NCBI GenBank assembly: GCA_965218935.1
Contig: CBDCMH010000001.1
Location: forward strand, 556,244 to 620,243
Direction: 5' to 3'
Source of the DNA: JADFOI01 sp965218935
Lineage (GTDB): Bacteria; Acidobacteriota; UBA6911; RPQK01; JADFOI01
Length of the DNA: 64,000 nucleotides
In this document: piece by piece, positions 17,279 to 25,525 of the stretch
Layout of the letters: each line of letters begins with the position of its first letter
How positions within the stretch are numbered: the stretch's first letter is position 1
Position numbers and translations under genes: made by a program
Notes under the pieces: model-generated
What the model was told of the DNA's origin: nothing
Databases searched by the model: none
Seen by the model: the letters and a program-made list of their open reading frames with translations, nothing else

Positions 17279-18706
17279 CTACAGAATGTAGCGCGACAGA
17301 TCTCGATCCGTGACGATGCTCGCCAATTTCTTCTTCACGTAGTTTGCGTCGATAGTCACTTGTTTCTTTCGTAGATCAGGAGCGTCGAAGGAGACGTCTT
17401 CCAGAAGTGCTTCCATGATCGTGTGTAACCGACGGGCACCGATGTTCTCGGTCGTCTCATTGACTACGCCGGCAAAATGGGCGATTTTATCAATGCCGGA
17501 CTTCATGAATCTCAAGCGTACACCTTCTGTAGCCAGGAGATCCCGATATTGTTTGACCAGCGCATTTTGCGGTTCCTGAAGAATTCGAACAAAGTCCTCC
17601 TTACCCAGCGAGTTCATCTCCACTCTGACGGGAAATCTCCCTTGCAGTTCGGGAATCATGTCGGAGGGTTTCGCAACATGGAAAGCACCGGCCGCAATAA
17701 ACAGGATGTGATCGGTGCGAACCATTCCGTAGCGGGTACTCACGGTGGTTCCCTCAATGATGGGTAAAATGTCTCTTTGTACTCCCTCTCGGCTGATCTC
17801 GGGTCCTTGACCCGCTTCTCTTCCAGCGATCTTGTCAATTTCGTCGACAAAAACGATGCCCGACTCTTCAACTCGGTCCATGGCTTCCCGGGTCACCTGT
17901 TCCATATCAATGAGTCTGGATTCCTCCTCCATAATGAGGTGCTCGATGGCTTCCTCGACGTGCATCTTGCGCTTTCGCTTCCGCGTCCCCAGGATACCGG
18001 GCAACAAGTCTTTAATGTTGATGTCCATTTCCTCGATGCCTTGACCGGCAATGATCTCGAAGGAAGGAAAGCCACGCTCTGGAACTTCCAACTCGACGTT
18101 CCTACGGTCTAACTTACCTTCTCGAAGCTGACGGCGCAGTTTTTCACGAGTCTTGTTGAATTTTTCCACTGCAACCAGTTGTGGGGTGGTCTCCTGGCCC
18201 TTTGGAGCTTTGCGCTGCTTTTTTGGGGAAGGGGGAAGCAGCAGATCAAGCAACCGCTCCTCGGCGTTCTGCTCTGCTTTCTTTGCCACCGAGGCCATCT
18301 TTTCCTGGCGCAGCATGTCCACTGCAATATCCACCAGGTCACGGATAATGGACTCCACGTCCCGGCCCACATAACCCACTTCGGTAAACTTACTGGCCTC
18401 TACCTTCAGGAAGGGAGAATTGGCCAGCCGAGCCAGCCGCCGGGCGATTTCTGTCTTACCCACACCTGTCGATCCAATCATGAGGATGTTCTTGGGTTGG
18501 ATCTCTTCGGCCATTTGAGGCTGCAGTTTTTGTCTTCGAATTCGATTTCTCAGAGCCACCGCCACTGCGCGCTTGGCTTTGCGTTGACCGACGACGTGTC
18601 TATCCAGCTCATCCACAATCTGGCGAGGTGTCATCTCATCCAGGTTGAGGTGGCTGTCCTCGAGTTCTTTTTCCAAGTGTCGAAGGGACGTGGTGGAAGC
18701 AGTCAT
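17279..18706 (-). CDS. hslU: ATP-dependent protease ATPase subunit HslU
   Basis: AAA+ unfoldase that feeds the HslV peptidase. MTPRQIVDELDRHVVGQ, the Walker A IGSTGVGKTEIARRLA, FTEVGYVGRDVESIIRDL and the Walker B IVFVDEIDKIAGR are all present, followed by the C-terminal GARRLHTIMEALLE sensor region and the ending DRDLSRYIL, whose tail docks in HslV. The 475-aa frame has a 24-residue N-terminal extension relative to common HslU; the ATG at 18706 is 2 nt after the hslV stop, while an internal ATG at 18634 would give the usual start. The 18706 start fits translational coupling. Confidence 0.95.
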   Translation of the reverse strand: MTASTTSLRHLEKELEDSHLNLDEMTPRQIVDELDRHVVGQRKAKRAVAVALRNRIRRQKLQPQMAEEIQPKNILMIGSTGVGKTEIARRLARLANSPFLKVEASKFTEVGYVGRDVESIIRDLVDIAVDMLRQEKMASVAKKAEQNAEERLLDLLLPPSPKKQRKAPKGQETTPQLVAVEKFNKTREKLRRQLREGKLDRRNVELEVPERGFPSFEIIAGQGIEEMDINIKDLLPGILGTRKRKRKMHVEEAIEHLIMEEESRLIDMEQVTREAMDRVEESGIVFVDEIDKIAGREAGQGPEISREGVQRDILPIIEGTTVSTRYGMVRTDHILFIAAGAFHVAKPSDMIPELQGRFPVRVEMNSLGKEDFVRILQEPQNALVKQYRDLLATEGVRLRFMKSGIDKIAHFAGVVNETTENIGARRLHTIMEALLEDVSFDAPDLRKKQVTIDANYVKKKLASIVTDRDLSRYIL

Positions 18707-18708
18707 GA

Positions 18709-19245
18709 TCAGAGGGTTTCAACAGTGATAGAGGAATTGGTATAGATACAAATTTCCCCGGCAATGTTCAGAGACTCTAGGGCAACTTTTTGGGCTGATA
18801 TTTTGGTGAATCTCAGCAGAGCCTGAGCAGCTGCCAAGGCATAGGGACCTCCCGAGCCAATGGCAATCACCCCATTATCTGGCTCGATTAAGTCGCCCTC
18901 TCCGGAAACTAAAAAAGAGTTCTTTTTGTCACTAACGATCAGTTGGGCATGCAGGTGTCGCAAGACTTTGTCGGTGCGCCATTCCTTGGCAAGTTCTACA
19001 GCGGCTCGCGGGAGGTTCCCTTGAAATTGTTCCAGTTTGCTCTCGAAGCGAGCAAAAAGAGAAAAAGCATCAGCTGTTGATCCGGCAAAACCAGCCAGAA
19101 CCTGATTATCGTGGAGTCGACGGATTTTTTTCGCTGTACTCTTGATGACGGTGTCTCCCAGACTGACTTGGCCGTCCCCTGCCAGGGCCACCTGTTTGCC
19201 CCGCCTGACCAGGAGTATCGTTGTCCCTCGGAGCGCTGCCATCAT
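18709..19245 (-). CDS. hslV: ATP-dependent protease subunit HslV
   Basis: Threonine peptidase of the HslUV complex. The mature enzyme begins at the Thr pair in LRGTTILLVRRG; AGDGQVSLGDTVIK, AGFAGSTADAFSLF and AIGSGGPYALAAAQAL are the family blocks. The open frame runs from 19323, but the ATG pair at 19245/19242 (MMAALRGTT) places the catalytic Thr just after a short propeptide. A TATACT hexamer lies 8 nt before the first of these ATGs, with TTGCTC upstream at -35 spacing, so the transcript may be leaderless. Confidence 0.94.
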   Translation of the reverse strand: MMAALRGTTILLVRRGKQVALAGDGQVSLGDTVIKSTAKKIRRLHDNQVLAGFAGSTADAFSLFARFESKLEQFQGNLPRAAVELAKEWRTDKVLRHLHAQLIVSDKKNSFLVSGEGDLIEPDNGVIAIGSGGPYALAAAQALLRFTKISAQKVALESLNIAGEICIYTNSSITVETL

Positions 19246-19348
19246 TCGCTGCCAGTATAGTACAAGACTCATGAGCCGAGCAAAACGGGCCGAACGTGTA
19301 GAACTTCTTGATCGGAAGTGCATCTCAGTAAATAGATGCGTTGATTAT

Positions 19349-19420
19349 GGGAAGGGGTCAGTCCTTCTCTCCTCCGAAGTCCCAGAAAAGGACACACCCC
19401 AAAGTGACTGACCCCTTCCC
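19349..19420. terminator. Hairpin with 15-bp perfect arms (GGGAAGGGGTCAGTC)
   Basis: GGGAAGGGGTCAGTC at 19349-19363 is the exact inverse complement of 19406-19420. It lies between the yihY 3' end and the hslV start, so it could terminate yihY transcription. It resembles the other GGGGTCA/GGGGACA palindromes in the window. Confidence 0.6.
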
Positions 19421-19572
19421 GCCTTCAAGGACTTTCAAATCAAACTGAGTTGAGCAGCCTCCATCCCGAATTCCTTGCGAAAGCGGTAGACCTGGCCGTT
19501 GACTTCACCTCCGATGAGCAGGAAGAAGCTGGAGAGGTATAACCAGATCATCAGCAAAATGAGCGTCCCTAG

Positions 19573-21017
19573 CAGCCCGTGGTGGAAGTACATTTTCTGA
19601 GCTCAGGTGGTACCCACCGGTGGAAGCAGCGAAGGGATCGCTGAGTTGGGTTTTTCGGGCCAAGCAGCCGGAATCAGTCCGAACAGGCCCTTAAGACGCT
19701 TGAACAGCGACAAAATCAGTAGCATCAGGGCGCAAATCCGCCCCTGCAGACCCCGCGGCGTTCCCACACCCAGGCTCTGACGCATCAGCATCCCCAGATT
19801 GAAGGCGCTCACCTGGATCAGCAGTCGCTTCAACACATTCTCATGTCCCCGGACATGCAGCCGTCTCATCCCTCCGCTCCCGTACAGATGCGCACAGGGT
19901 CGCTCCAGCTGCTCTCCTCGTTGCCGCAGCAGCCGCTGCCCTCGCTCTCCCCGGATGCGCCGCCGATTCGCATACACCGCTTCCTGCCCCTGCCGGTCTC
20001 CTCGCCAGCGTCGCTTCCCTCGCCTCGGTTCGCTCACATAGCTGCGCAGTCCCACCGCATCCAGGTCCACCATCCGCTGCGTGCTGTGATACCCCTTGTC
20101 GGCCACCACCTCTTCGATGCCTCGTCCCTCCGGCAGCGCTTGTTCCACCTTCTCGGCCGCTTCCGTCAGGGTCTTCACCATGGTCTGCGTGTCCCCTTGA
20201 TCGGCTCCCTGTACCGTCACCGAGACAATCGCTCCGGTCTCCAGATCCACTGCATGCTCCGCCTTGTGCGCCAGGTGCGTCCGCCCGTCCTTCATTCTGG
20301 TAATCCGCGCATCCGCATCATGCGGGTGCTTCCAAACCCGGTTCGATCCTTTGCCCGTGCGCTTGCGGTCCAGTTTGGCCAGATCTTCCCGTCGCGGCGT
20401 CTCAATCCCGGAGGCTTTCGCCAGCTCCATCAAAAACTCTTCATACCCCTGCTCGCTGTCCCGGCGCACGATGCTGCGCAGCGCTGCATTCGCTTCCAGC
20501 GTAGTGGCATCGATGCCGATCGTCTTGCCCCGCAGCAGGCCGCTCGCCCCGATCCGCTTCAGTACCCAGTCAAAGACTGCTTCGTGGGTAGCCACATCGA
20601 TCAGTCGTCGGGTTCGGGAGATCGTGGAGTGATCAGACGGCGACTCGCTCAGTTTCAATCCCAGAAACTCTCGCAGTGCCAGAGAATCAGCTGCTCTCCA
20701 GGCTATTCCTCGTTCCGATCCGATCCCTTCGAAATACCCCACCAGCAGCAGCCGAAAGTACACTCCCGGAGCCAGGCTCGGTCGCCCCATCTTGTCTGCA
20801 TAGAACTTCGCACACAGTCCCTCCACGAAGTCGTCAAAGCCGTGTTCGTTGAAAAGGCCATTCAGTCTTTCGTAGAAGGGATGGCCGGCGGTGCGGGGCA
20901 GCTCACTGGTGGCGACCCACAGGTCTTCTTGCTGTCGACGTTTCTTTTTCCCCATTGCCATGGGGTCACTCTAGTGTCGCTGTGTGACCCCTTATCCTCG
21001 ACTTTCACCACGGACTG
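19573..21017. mobile_element. Complete IS5/IS1182-like insertion sequence, 1,445 bp
   Basis: Flanked by a CTAG duplication (19569-19572 and 21018-21021). Terminal inverted repeats are CAGCCCGTGGTGGAAGT at the left and CAGTCCGTGGTGAAAGT at the right, read inward. One transposase gene on the minus strand. A GGGGTCAC...GTGACCCC hairpin at 20962-20991 sits just upstream of the transposase start. The 4-bp CTAG target fits the YTAR preference reported for IS5-group elements. Boundaries are supported by exact restoration of the yihY reading frame. Confidence 0.9.
19603..20961 (-). CDS. IS5/IS1182-like transposase
   Basis: A 452-aa transposase in the intact element inside yihY. N-terminal DUF772-type region (FYERLNGLFNEHGFDDFVE and YFRLLLVGYFEGIGSERG), then the DDE domain with IGIDATTLEANAALR (first Asp), VVADKGYHSTQ (second Asp) and RRGKRRWRG further on. 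The C-terminal GHENVLKRLLIQVSAFNLGMLMR segment matches IS1182-like enzymes. No frameshift, so it may be functional. Confidence 0.9.
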   Translation of the reverse strand: MAMGKKKRRQQEDLWVATSELPRTAGHPFYERLNGLFNEHGFDDFVEGLCAKFYADKMGRPSLAPGVYFRLLLVGYFEGIGSERGIAWRAADSLALREFLGLKLSESPSDHSTISRTRRLIDVATHEAVFDWVLKRIGASGLLRGKTIGIDATTLEANAALRSIVRRDSEQGYEEFLMELAKASGIETPRREDLAKLDRKRTGKGSNRVWKHPHDADARITRMKDGRTHLAHKAEHAVDLETGAIVSVTVQGADQGDTQTMVKTLTEAAEKVEQALPEGRGIEEVVADKGYHSTQRMVDLDAVGLRSYVSEPRRGKRRWRGDRQGQEAVYANRRRIRGERGQRLLRQRGEQLERPCAHLYGSGGMRRLHVRGHENVLKRLLIQVSAFNLGMLMRQSLGVGTPRGLQGRICALMLLILSLFKRLKGLFGLIPAAWPEKPNSAIPSLLPPVGTT

Positions 21018-21827
21018 CTAGACTTCCGTAGAGCTTCTGATAGATCCCGTAATCGACGAATCGATTCACGAAAAACGCGAAGCCGATCGATCCCAGGATC
21101 CAACACAAACTAAAGATCGCGCTACCTGGCGTTAGAAGAGTCCAGGGCAGGGGCCGGGCGGGCAGAGCGGAATAAACGATCTGCATTCCGACATTGAGAA
21201 AAGCAAAGATCAGAACCCAGCGAGTGGCAGTGTAAATCGTCGCCAGATGATTCTGGAATGAAGGATAGGGCTGGACGGTGATGTGTCGAATAGACAGTTG
21301 AATAAGCCAGTCGCCAAAGAAAAGAAGAATACCTGAAGTGATGACAAAAAGGGACACCAGGATGGTCACACCCATGGCCAACAGTCGTATCTTTACATAA
21401 GAGCGAGTCTCCTTAATGGCGAGAGCTCGATTCAGGTCCGCCACCATTCCGCTGAAGCCCACCGATGCCCACCAAAGCGCCAACAAGATACCCAGCGAGA
21501 CCACCCCCCTATTTTGGGAACTGATCAGGTCCAGGGTGAACGTGTGCACCCAGGCGTAGGTCCGCTCGGGCAGAAATTGATTCATTTCCACCAGAATCTT
21601 GTCCAGCAAACCGGGTTCGATAGGAATGGACCCAATAATCGCGCTGAGAAAAATGAGAAAGGGGAAAAAGGCCAGTAAGAAGTAGAAGCTCAGTCGGGCG
21701 GCCATTCCCCAGCAATCGTCACTACTGATCTCCTTCCACAAAGCGATCCAGAACCGCCTTTTGGAGAGGTAATAGAAGGCTTGCAAATCTAGCTTAATGG
21801 GGTTGGATGGCATGAGAGCTGATCGGA

Positions 21828-22040
21828 CTAGAGGGATGCCTGGCAGGACGTTCTGATAAAACGATATTGCTCAAAGCAGCGCTGGCATCCGAAAAGGTGT
21901 TCGATCGTATCGATGACTTCTGTATCGGTGAGCTGATGTTCTGCGAGAGATCGAAGTTTCATGGGATGGACATGGGTGGGCCGACTGTCAGCCGGGAAAG
22001 TGATTGTGAAGATGATTTTGGTAATCAGCGGAGTACGCAT
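21828..22040 (-). CDS. Small putative zinc-binding protein
   Basis: A 70-aa product ending with an H...C..C pattern (EHLFGCQRCFEQYRFI) after SLAEHQLTDTEVIDTIEH, which resembles the zinc-finger part of anti-sigma factors (zf-HC2) or related small regulators. An internal ATG at 21962 (MKLRSLAEHQ) is an alternative start and would keep only the conserved half. It ends 14 bp before the yihY start and is probably in that operon, transcribed away from ligA. No firm function. Confidence 0.5.
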   Translation of the reverse strand: MRTPLITKIIFTITFPADSRPTHVHPMKLRSLAEHQLTDTEVIDTIEHLFGCQRCFEQYRFIRTSCQASL

Positions 22041-22152
22041 AGGACAAGGTTCATGATAACAAATTTGGGGGACGGGTCAAAGGTAGCGTATGCTATATTC
22101 CTCCCGTCGCGCTTGCCACAAACGTTACCGTATTTGTGAAACGAGGCACTTA

Positions 22153-24165
22153 GTGGGCAGGGACATCGATTGGGCCACACAACGAATCTCCGAGCTGCGG
22201 CAAGAGATAGAACACCACAACTATAGATACTGTGTTTTGGATGATCCCGTCATTAGTGACGAGGAATACGATCGCATGTTTCGGGAATTGGTTGCTTTGG
22301 AGCAGGAGTATCCGGAGCTTGCTTCCTCAGAGTCTCCGACCCAGCGGGTTGGCGCCCAACCTCAAGAACAATTCCTAAAGGTAGAACATCATGCGCCCAT
22401 GTTGAGCCTGGGCAATGCCTTTAGCGAAGAGGAACTGAGTGCCTTTTACAAGCGAATCAGTAACCTTCTGGGTACGGATAAGATTGACTTGGTAACAGAA
22501 CTAAAGATTGACGGTGTGGCCGTGGCCCTGACCTTTCAGGATGGAATCTTTGTTCGGGGAGCGACCCGAGGCAATGGCTTAATTGGAGAGGATATCACTG
22601 CTAATCTGAAAACGATCCGGGCCATTCCTTTGAGATTGCGCAAGGGTATGCCAAGGCCTGAAACGGTGGAGGTGCGGGGAGAGGTTTATCTCCCCATTAC
22701 TGCCTTTAATCGGATGAACGAAGCGCGCGCTAAAGCCGAACAAAGTCCTTTTGCCAATCCACGAAATGCAGCTGCCGGAGCTCTTCGCCAGCTCGATCCG
22801 AGTATGACCGCATCGCGGCCTTTAGCCTTCTTTGCCTACTCCATTGGCTCAGTTGAAGGCATGAGTTTCAAGACCCAGATCCAGGTTCTCAAGCAGCTGC
22901 GGGAATGGGGCTTTCCCGTGAATGCGCACCATCGTCATCAGCACTCCATCGATCGAGCTTTCAAGTTTTGTTCCGAATGGGAAAGCAAAAGGGAATCCCT
23001 GGATTATCAGATTGATGGCGTTGTCGTAAAGGTTAATCGTCTGGACTATCAGGATCGCCTGGGAGTGGTGAGCCGGGATCCCCGTTGGGCAGTTTCCTAT
23101 AAGTTTCCGGGCCAGCTGGCAACAACACGTCTTCTCGAGATCAGAATCAGCGTAGGACGCAGTGGGGCCCTGAATCCCTATGCAGTTCTGGAGCCGGTTC
23201 AGTTTGCAGGAGTGACCATAAGCACGGCAACCCTCCACAATGAAGACGACATACGTCGCAAGGATATCCGGGAAGGGGATGTGGTCGTGGTCAAGCGGGC
23301 GGGGGACGTGATTCCTCAGGTGGTCGGAGCCGTTCGCGAGAAAAGAACCGGTCAGGAACGAGAATTTACCTATCCGGATCGTTGTCCCGTTTGCCAGAAG
23401 CCGGTGGTACGTAAAGCGGGGGAAGCCAGGGCATACTGTGCCAATCCCAAGTGTCCGGCCCAGGTTCTGGAGGCACTCAAGCACTTCGTCAGTCAGGGGG
23501 CCATGGACGTTCGTGGACTAGGTGGACAGACTTTGGAAAAGCTCGCTGCTCTGGATTTGATTGAAGATCCTGCGGACCTCTATTTTCTCTCCCAGGAGGG
23601 GGTCGCCCAGCTTTCCAACTTCAAGGAGAAGTCCGTTGACAATTTGCTCCAGAGTATCGAGCAAAGCAAGTCTCAGCCTTTTCAGCGCGTCTTGTTTGCA
23701 CTCGGGATTCGCCATGTGGGAGAGAGCATCGCGGTTCTTCTGGCGACTCATTTTTCTGACGTGGACTCTTTGATGAACGCGTCTGAGGAGGAGATTTCCT
23801 CCATTGATGGCATCGGACCTGAAATTGCCCGTAGTGTCCGCGACTACTTCCAGAAGAGGAAGAATGGTCGTCTGATTAAAAAGCTCAAGAAAGCCGGACT
23901 CCAGTTTCGGGCTGCCAGGGGATCGGTGAAGGATGAAGCGCCTCTAAAAGGAAAGACATTTGTCGTTAGTGGCTCCCTGCCTACCTTAAGCCGTGCCCAA
24001 GCCACTGAGTTCATTAGAAATCATGGCGGCAAAGTGACCTCCTCCCTATCCTCGAAGACCGATTTCCTGGTGGTGGGTGACTCACCCGGATCGAAACTTC
24101 AAAAGGCCAGGAAGCTGGAGGTGCCACAGGTTCTCGAAGAAGAATTGAGGAAGATGGTTAAGTAG
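22153..24165 (+). CDS. ligA: NAD-dependent DNA ligase LigA
   Basis: Seals nicks during replication and repair. All domains are present: Ia, adenylation domain with the nucleophile Lys in TELKIDGVAVAL and RGDG-like RGATRGNGLIGEDIT, OB fold, a four-Cys zinc finger (CPVC and the later pair in AYCANPKCPAQ), helix-hairpin-helix (ALGIRHVGESIAVLLA) and a C-terminal BRCT domain (KGKTFVVSGSL). The frame is open from 22090, but GTG at 22153 (VGRDIDWAT) has a GAGG sequence 6 nt upstream and yields 670 aa, the normal length. The TAG stop overlaps the end of a dispersed repeat. Confidence 0.96.
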   Translation: MGRDIDWATQRISELRQEIEHHNYRYCVLDDPVISDEEYDRMFRELVALEQEYPELASSESPTQRVGAQPQEQFLKVEHHAPMLSLGNAFSEEELSAFYKRISNLLGTDKIDLVTELKIDGVAVALTFQDGIFVRGATRGNGLIGEDITANLKTIRAIPLRLRKGMPRPETVEVRGEVYLPITAFNRMNEARAKAEQSPFANPRNAAAGALRQLDPSMTASRPLAFFAYSIGSVEGMSFKTQIQVLKQLREWGFPVNAHHRHQHSIDRAFKFCSEWESKRESLDYQIDGVVVKVNRLDYQDRLGVVSRDPRWAVSYKFPGQLATTRLLEIRISVGRSGALNPYAVLEPVQFAGVTISTATLHNEDDIRRKDIREGDVVVVKRAGDVIPQVVGAVREKRTGQEREFTYPDRCPVCQKPVVRKAGEARAYCANPKCPAQVLEALKHFVSQGAMDVRGLGGQTLEKLAALDLIEDPADLYFLSQEGVAQLSNFKEKSVDNLLQSIEQSKSQPFQRVLFALGIRHVGESIAVLLATHFSDVDSLMNASEEEISSIDGIGPEIARSVRDYFQKRKNGRLIKKLKKAGLQFRAARGSVKDEAPLKGKTFVVSGSLPTLSRAQATEFIRNHGGKVTSSLSSKTDFLVVGDSPGSKLQKARKLEVPQVLEEELRKMVK

Positions 24166-24281
24166 GCCCGGATTACGCATAAATTCTCTACTACAGCAAC
24201 GAAATCATCCGACCTGCCTGTGTTGCACTCAGGTCGGCGCTTTCGTTGCTTCGTAACGAGAACCTATGCATAATTCGGGCC
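24165..24281. repeat. Complete dispersed repeat element (copy A, 117 bp)
   Basis: Ends are inverted: GGCCCGGATTACGCATAAAT at the left and, read inward from the right, GGCCCGAATTATGCATAGGT. An inner hairpin is formed by CGACCTG and CAGGTCG. Other full or partial copies are at 9114, 25488, 26297, 26552 and 57607. It has no coding capacity and resembles a MITE or REP-type element. The left end overlaps the ligA stop. Confidence 0.75.
24246..24274 (+). promoter_or_regulatory. Promoter-like sequence inside the repeat, facing the GHMP kinase
   Basis: TTGCTT (24246-24251), a 17-bp spacer and CATAAT (24269-24274), followed by 7 nt and the ATG at 24282. No Shine-Dalgarno is visible, so transcription from it would give a leaderless or nearly leaderless mRNA. 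Confidence 0.5.
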
Positions 24282-25295
24282 ATGAGACTCAGAGTCCAGG
24301 CACCCACTCGCATCACTCTAGGTGGAGCTACCCTCGATATCTACCCGCTCTACCTGTTTGAGAAGGGTGGACTTACACTTAACGCTGCAATAGACCTGTG
24401 CAGTGAGGTCGAGCTTGAAGAACAGTCGGAGGATCGGATTCGCATCGAGGCCACCGATCTGGGACTGGTCTTGGAAGGCCCCGATCTGGAAGGGCTGCAG
24501 AGCAATGGAGAATTTGCTCCTCTGGACCTGGTCTTGAGAGTTCTGAAATTCTACAGACCCGGAAACGGTCTGATCGTACGGACCAAAAACAACGTTCCGC
24601 CCGGGTCCGGTCTGGGAGGCTCCTCTTCTCTATTGGTTTGTCTGAGCACGGCTTTGCTTCAGTGGGAAAACCGCCCTGTAAACAAAGAGCGGATGATTGA
24701 TTTTGGAGCCAATATCGAAGCCCAGTCCATTCGTATCCCCACGGGCAAACAGGACTATTTCCCCCCCGCCTACGGAGGGTTTCATGCTCTGTGGTTTGAG
24801 ATTCAAGGGATCCGCCGCGAGCGACTCATCTTTTCCGCCCCATTTGAGAACCAGCTCCAGGACCGGATTTTATTAGGGTATTCTGGCGTATCGCGTTTTT
24901 CGGGTAGCAGTAATTGGAACATCATGAGAAAGTACATTAACAACGAAGGTGCTACGGTCGTTGGGTTGAGCAAGGTCAAAGAAATCGCCTTGGCCGCCTA
25001 TCAGAGCCTGAAGGAGGAAGATCTGGACAAGTTTGCCGAATGTTTGGCCACCGACTGGGAAAACCAGAAGGGATTGGCTGAAGGGGTGACCACCCCGGAA
25101 ATCGACAGGATTTTTGATGCGGCCCGGCAGGCGGGAGCCCAGGCGAGTAAAATCTGTGGCGCCGGAGGTGGAGGATGTTTCTTGACTGTGGTGGGTGAAG
25201 GTCGTCAGCAGGACGTCAAGAAGGCCATCCAGGGTGCAGGAGGAGAGGTTCTGGACTATCATTTTTCGAAATCGGGCGTGCAAGTGGTCCAGTAA
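24282..25295 (+). CDS. GHMP family sugar kinase (heptose-7-phosphate kinase-like)
   Basis: A 337-aa GHMP kinase. The N-terminal RVQAPTRITLGGATLDIY is the substrate-side motif, VPPGSGLGGSSSLLV is the ATP-binding motif 2, and KICGAGGGGCFLTV is motif 3. The pattern is closest to D-glycero-D-manno-heptose-7-phosphate kinase-like enzymes (HddA group), but the sugar is uncertain. The open frame begins at 24246 inside the repeat; the ATG at 24282 (MRLRVQAP) is the natural start. Its stop overlaps the next gene by 1 bp. Confidence 0.85.
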   Translation: MRLRVQAPTRITLGGATLDIYPLYLFEKGGLTLNAAIDLCSEVELEEQSEDRIRIEATDLGLVLEGPDLEGLQSNGEFAPLDLVLRVLKFYRPGNGLIVRTKNNVPPGSGLGGSSSLLVCLSTALLQWENRPVNKERMIDFGANIEAQSIRIPTGKQDYFPPAYGGFHALWFEIQGIRRERLIFSAPFENQLQDRILLGYSGVSRFSGSSNWNIMRKYINNEGATVVGLSKVKEIALAAYQSLKEEDLDKFAECLATDWENQKGLAEGVTTPEIDRIFDAARQAGAQASKICGAGGGGCFLTVVGEGRQQDVKKAIQGAGGEVLDYHFSKSGVQVVQ

Positions 25296-25492
25296 TGTCT
25301 CCGATAGAACTGGAAAGTTGTCCTAATTGTCGCTATACACTCATTGAAAGGAGCACCTACTGTCCCTATTGCGGAGCCCAGCTGACCCAGCCTCTGTGGA
25401 AGAAGGCGGGTGCCTGGATTTTGCTTGTTCTAATCGGCTACGGTCTGGTGAGGTGTCATGTTCGGATGCTCGATGGGTTGGAAGGGTTTTAG
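25295..25492 (+). CDS. Small zinc-ribbon membrane protein
   Basis: A 65-aa protein with two CxxC knuckles (CPNCRYTLIERSTYCPYCGAQL, positions 9-30) and one C-terminal transmembrane helix (AGAWILLVLIGYGLV). Its ATG overlaps the GHMP kinase TAA, so the two are translationally linked. Function unknown. The stop lies in a repeat end (25488-25508). Confidence 0.75.
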   Translation: MSPIELESCPNCRYTLIERSTYCPYCGAQLTQPLWKKAGAWILLVLIGYGLVRCHVRMLDGLEGF

Positions 25493-25508
25493 CATAGTCC
25501 GGGCTAAA
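25488..25508. repeat. Short end remnant of the dispersed repeat (copy F)
   Basis: Read on the minus strand, TTTAGCCCGGACTATGC matches the terminal AGCCCGG-ATTATGC segment of the family. It covers the stop codon of the zinc-ribbon gene and precedes the PP2C gene. Confidence 0.45.
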
Positions 25509-25525
25509 TAGAGAAAGAATCAACA

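Larger units (their letters stand above)
19435..21813 (-). pseudogene. yihY: YihY/UPF0761-family membrane protein gene split by an IS
   Basis: The 5' part (21813 to about 21018) encodes the family N-terminus with several membrane helices (MAARLSFYFLLAFFPFLIFL and later segments) up to IYQKLYGSL. The 3' part (about 19572 to the TGA at 19435-19437) encodes GTLILLMIWLYLSSFFLLIGGEVN and a short tail ending AAQLSLI. Joining the two at the shared CTAG restores LYGSLGTLILLMIWLYLSS, the expected family junction. The gene is therefore interrupted by the 1,445-bp element at 19573-21017. Known family members are inner-membrane proteins of poorly defined role. Confidence 0.88.

Noticed and set aside
19843..21021. 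392-codon plus-strand frame across the IS5-like element
   Set aside because: Antisense to the intact transposase, with low-complexity Arg/Ser/Pro-rich translation; not a gene.
24246..24281. N-terminal extension of the GHMP kinase from 24246
   Set aside because: The codons belong to the dispersed repeat; the family N-terminus starts at 24282.
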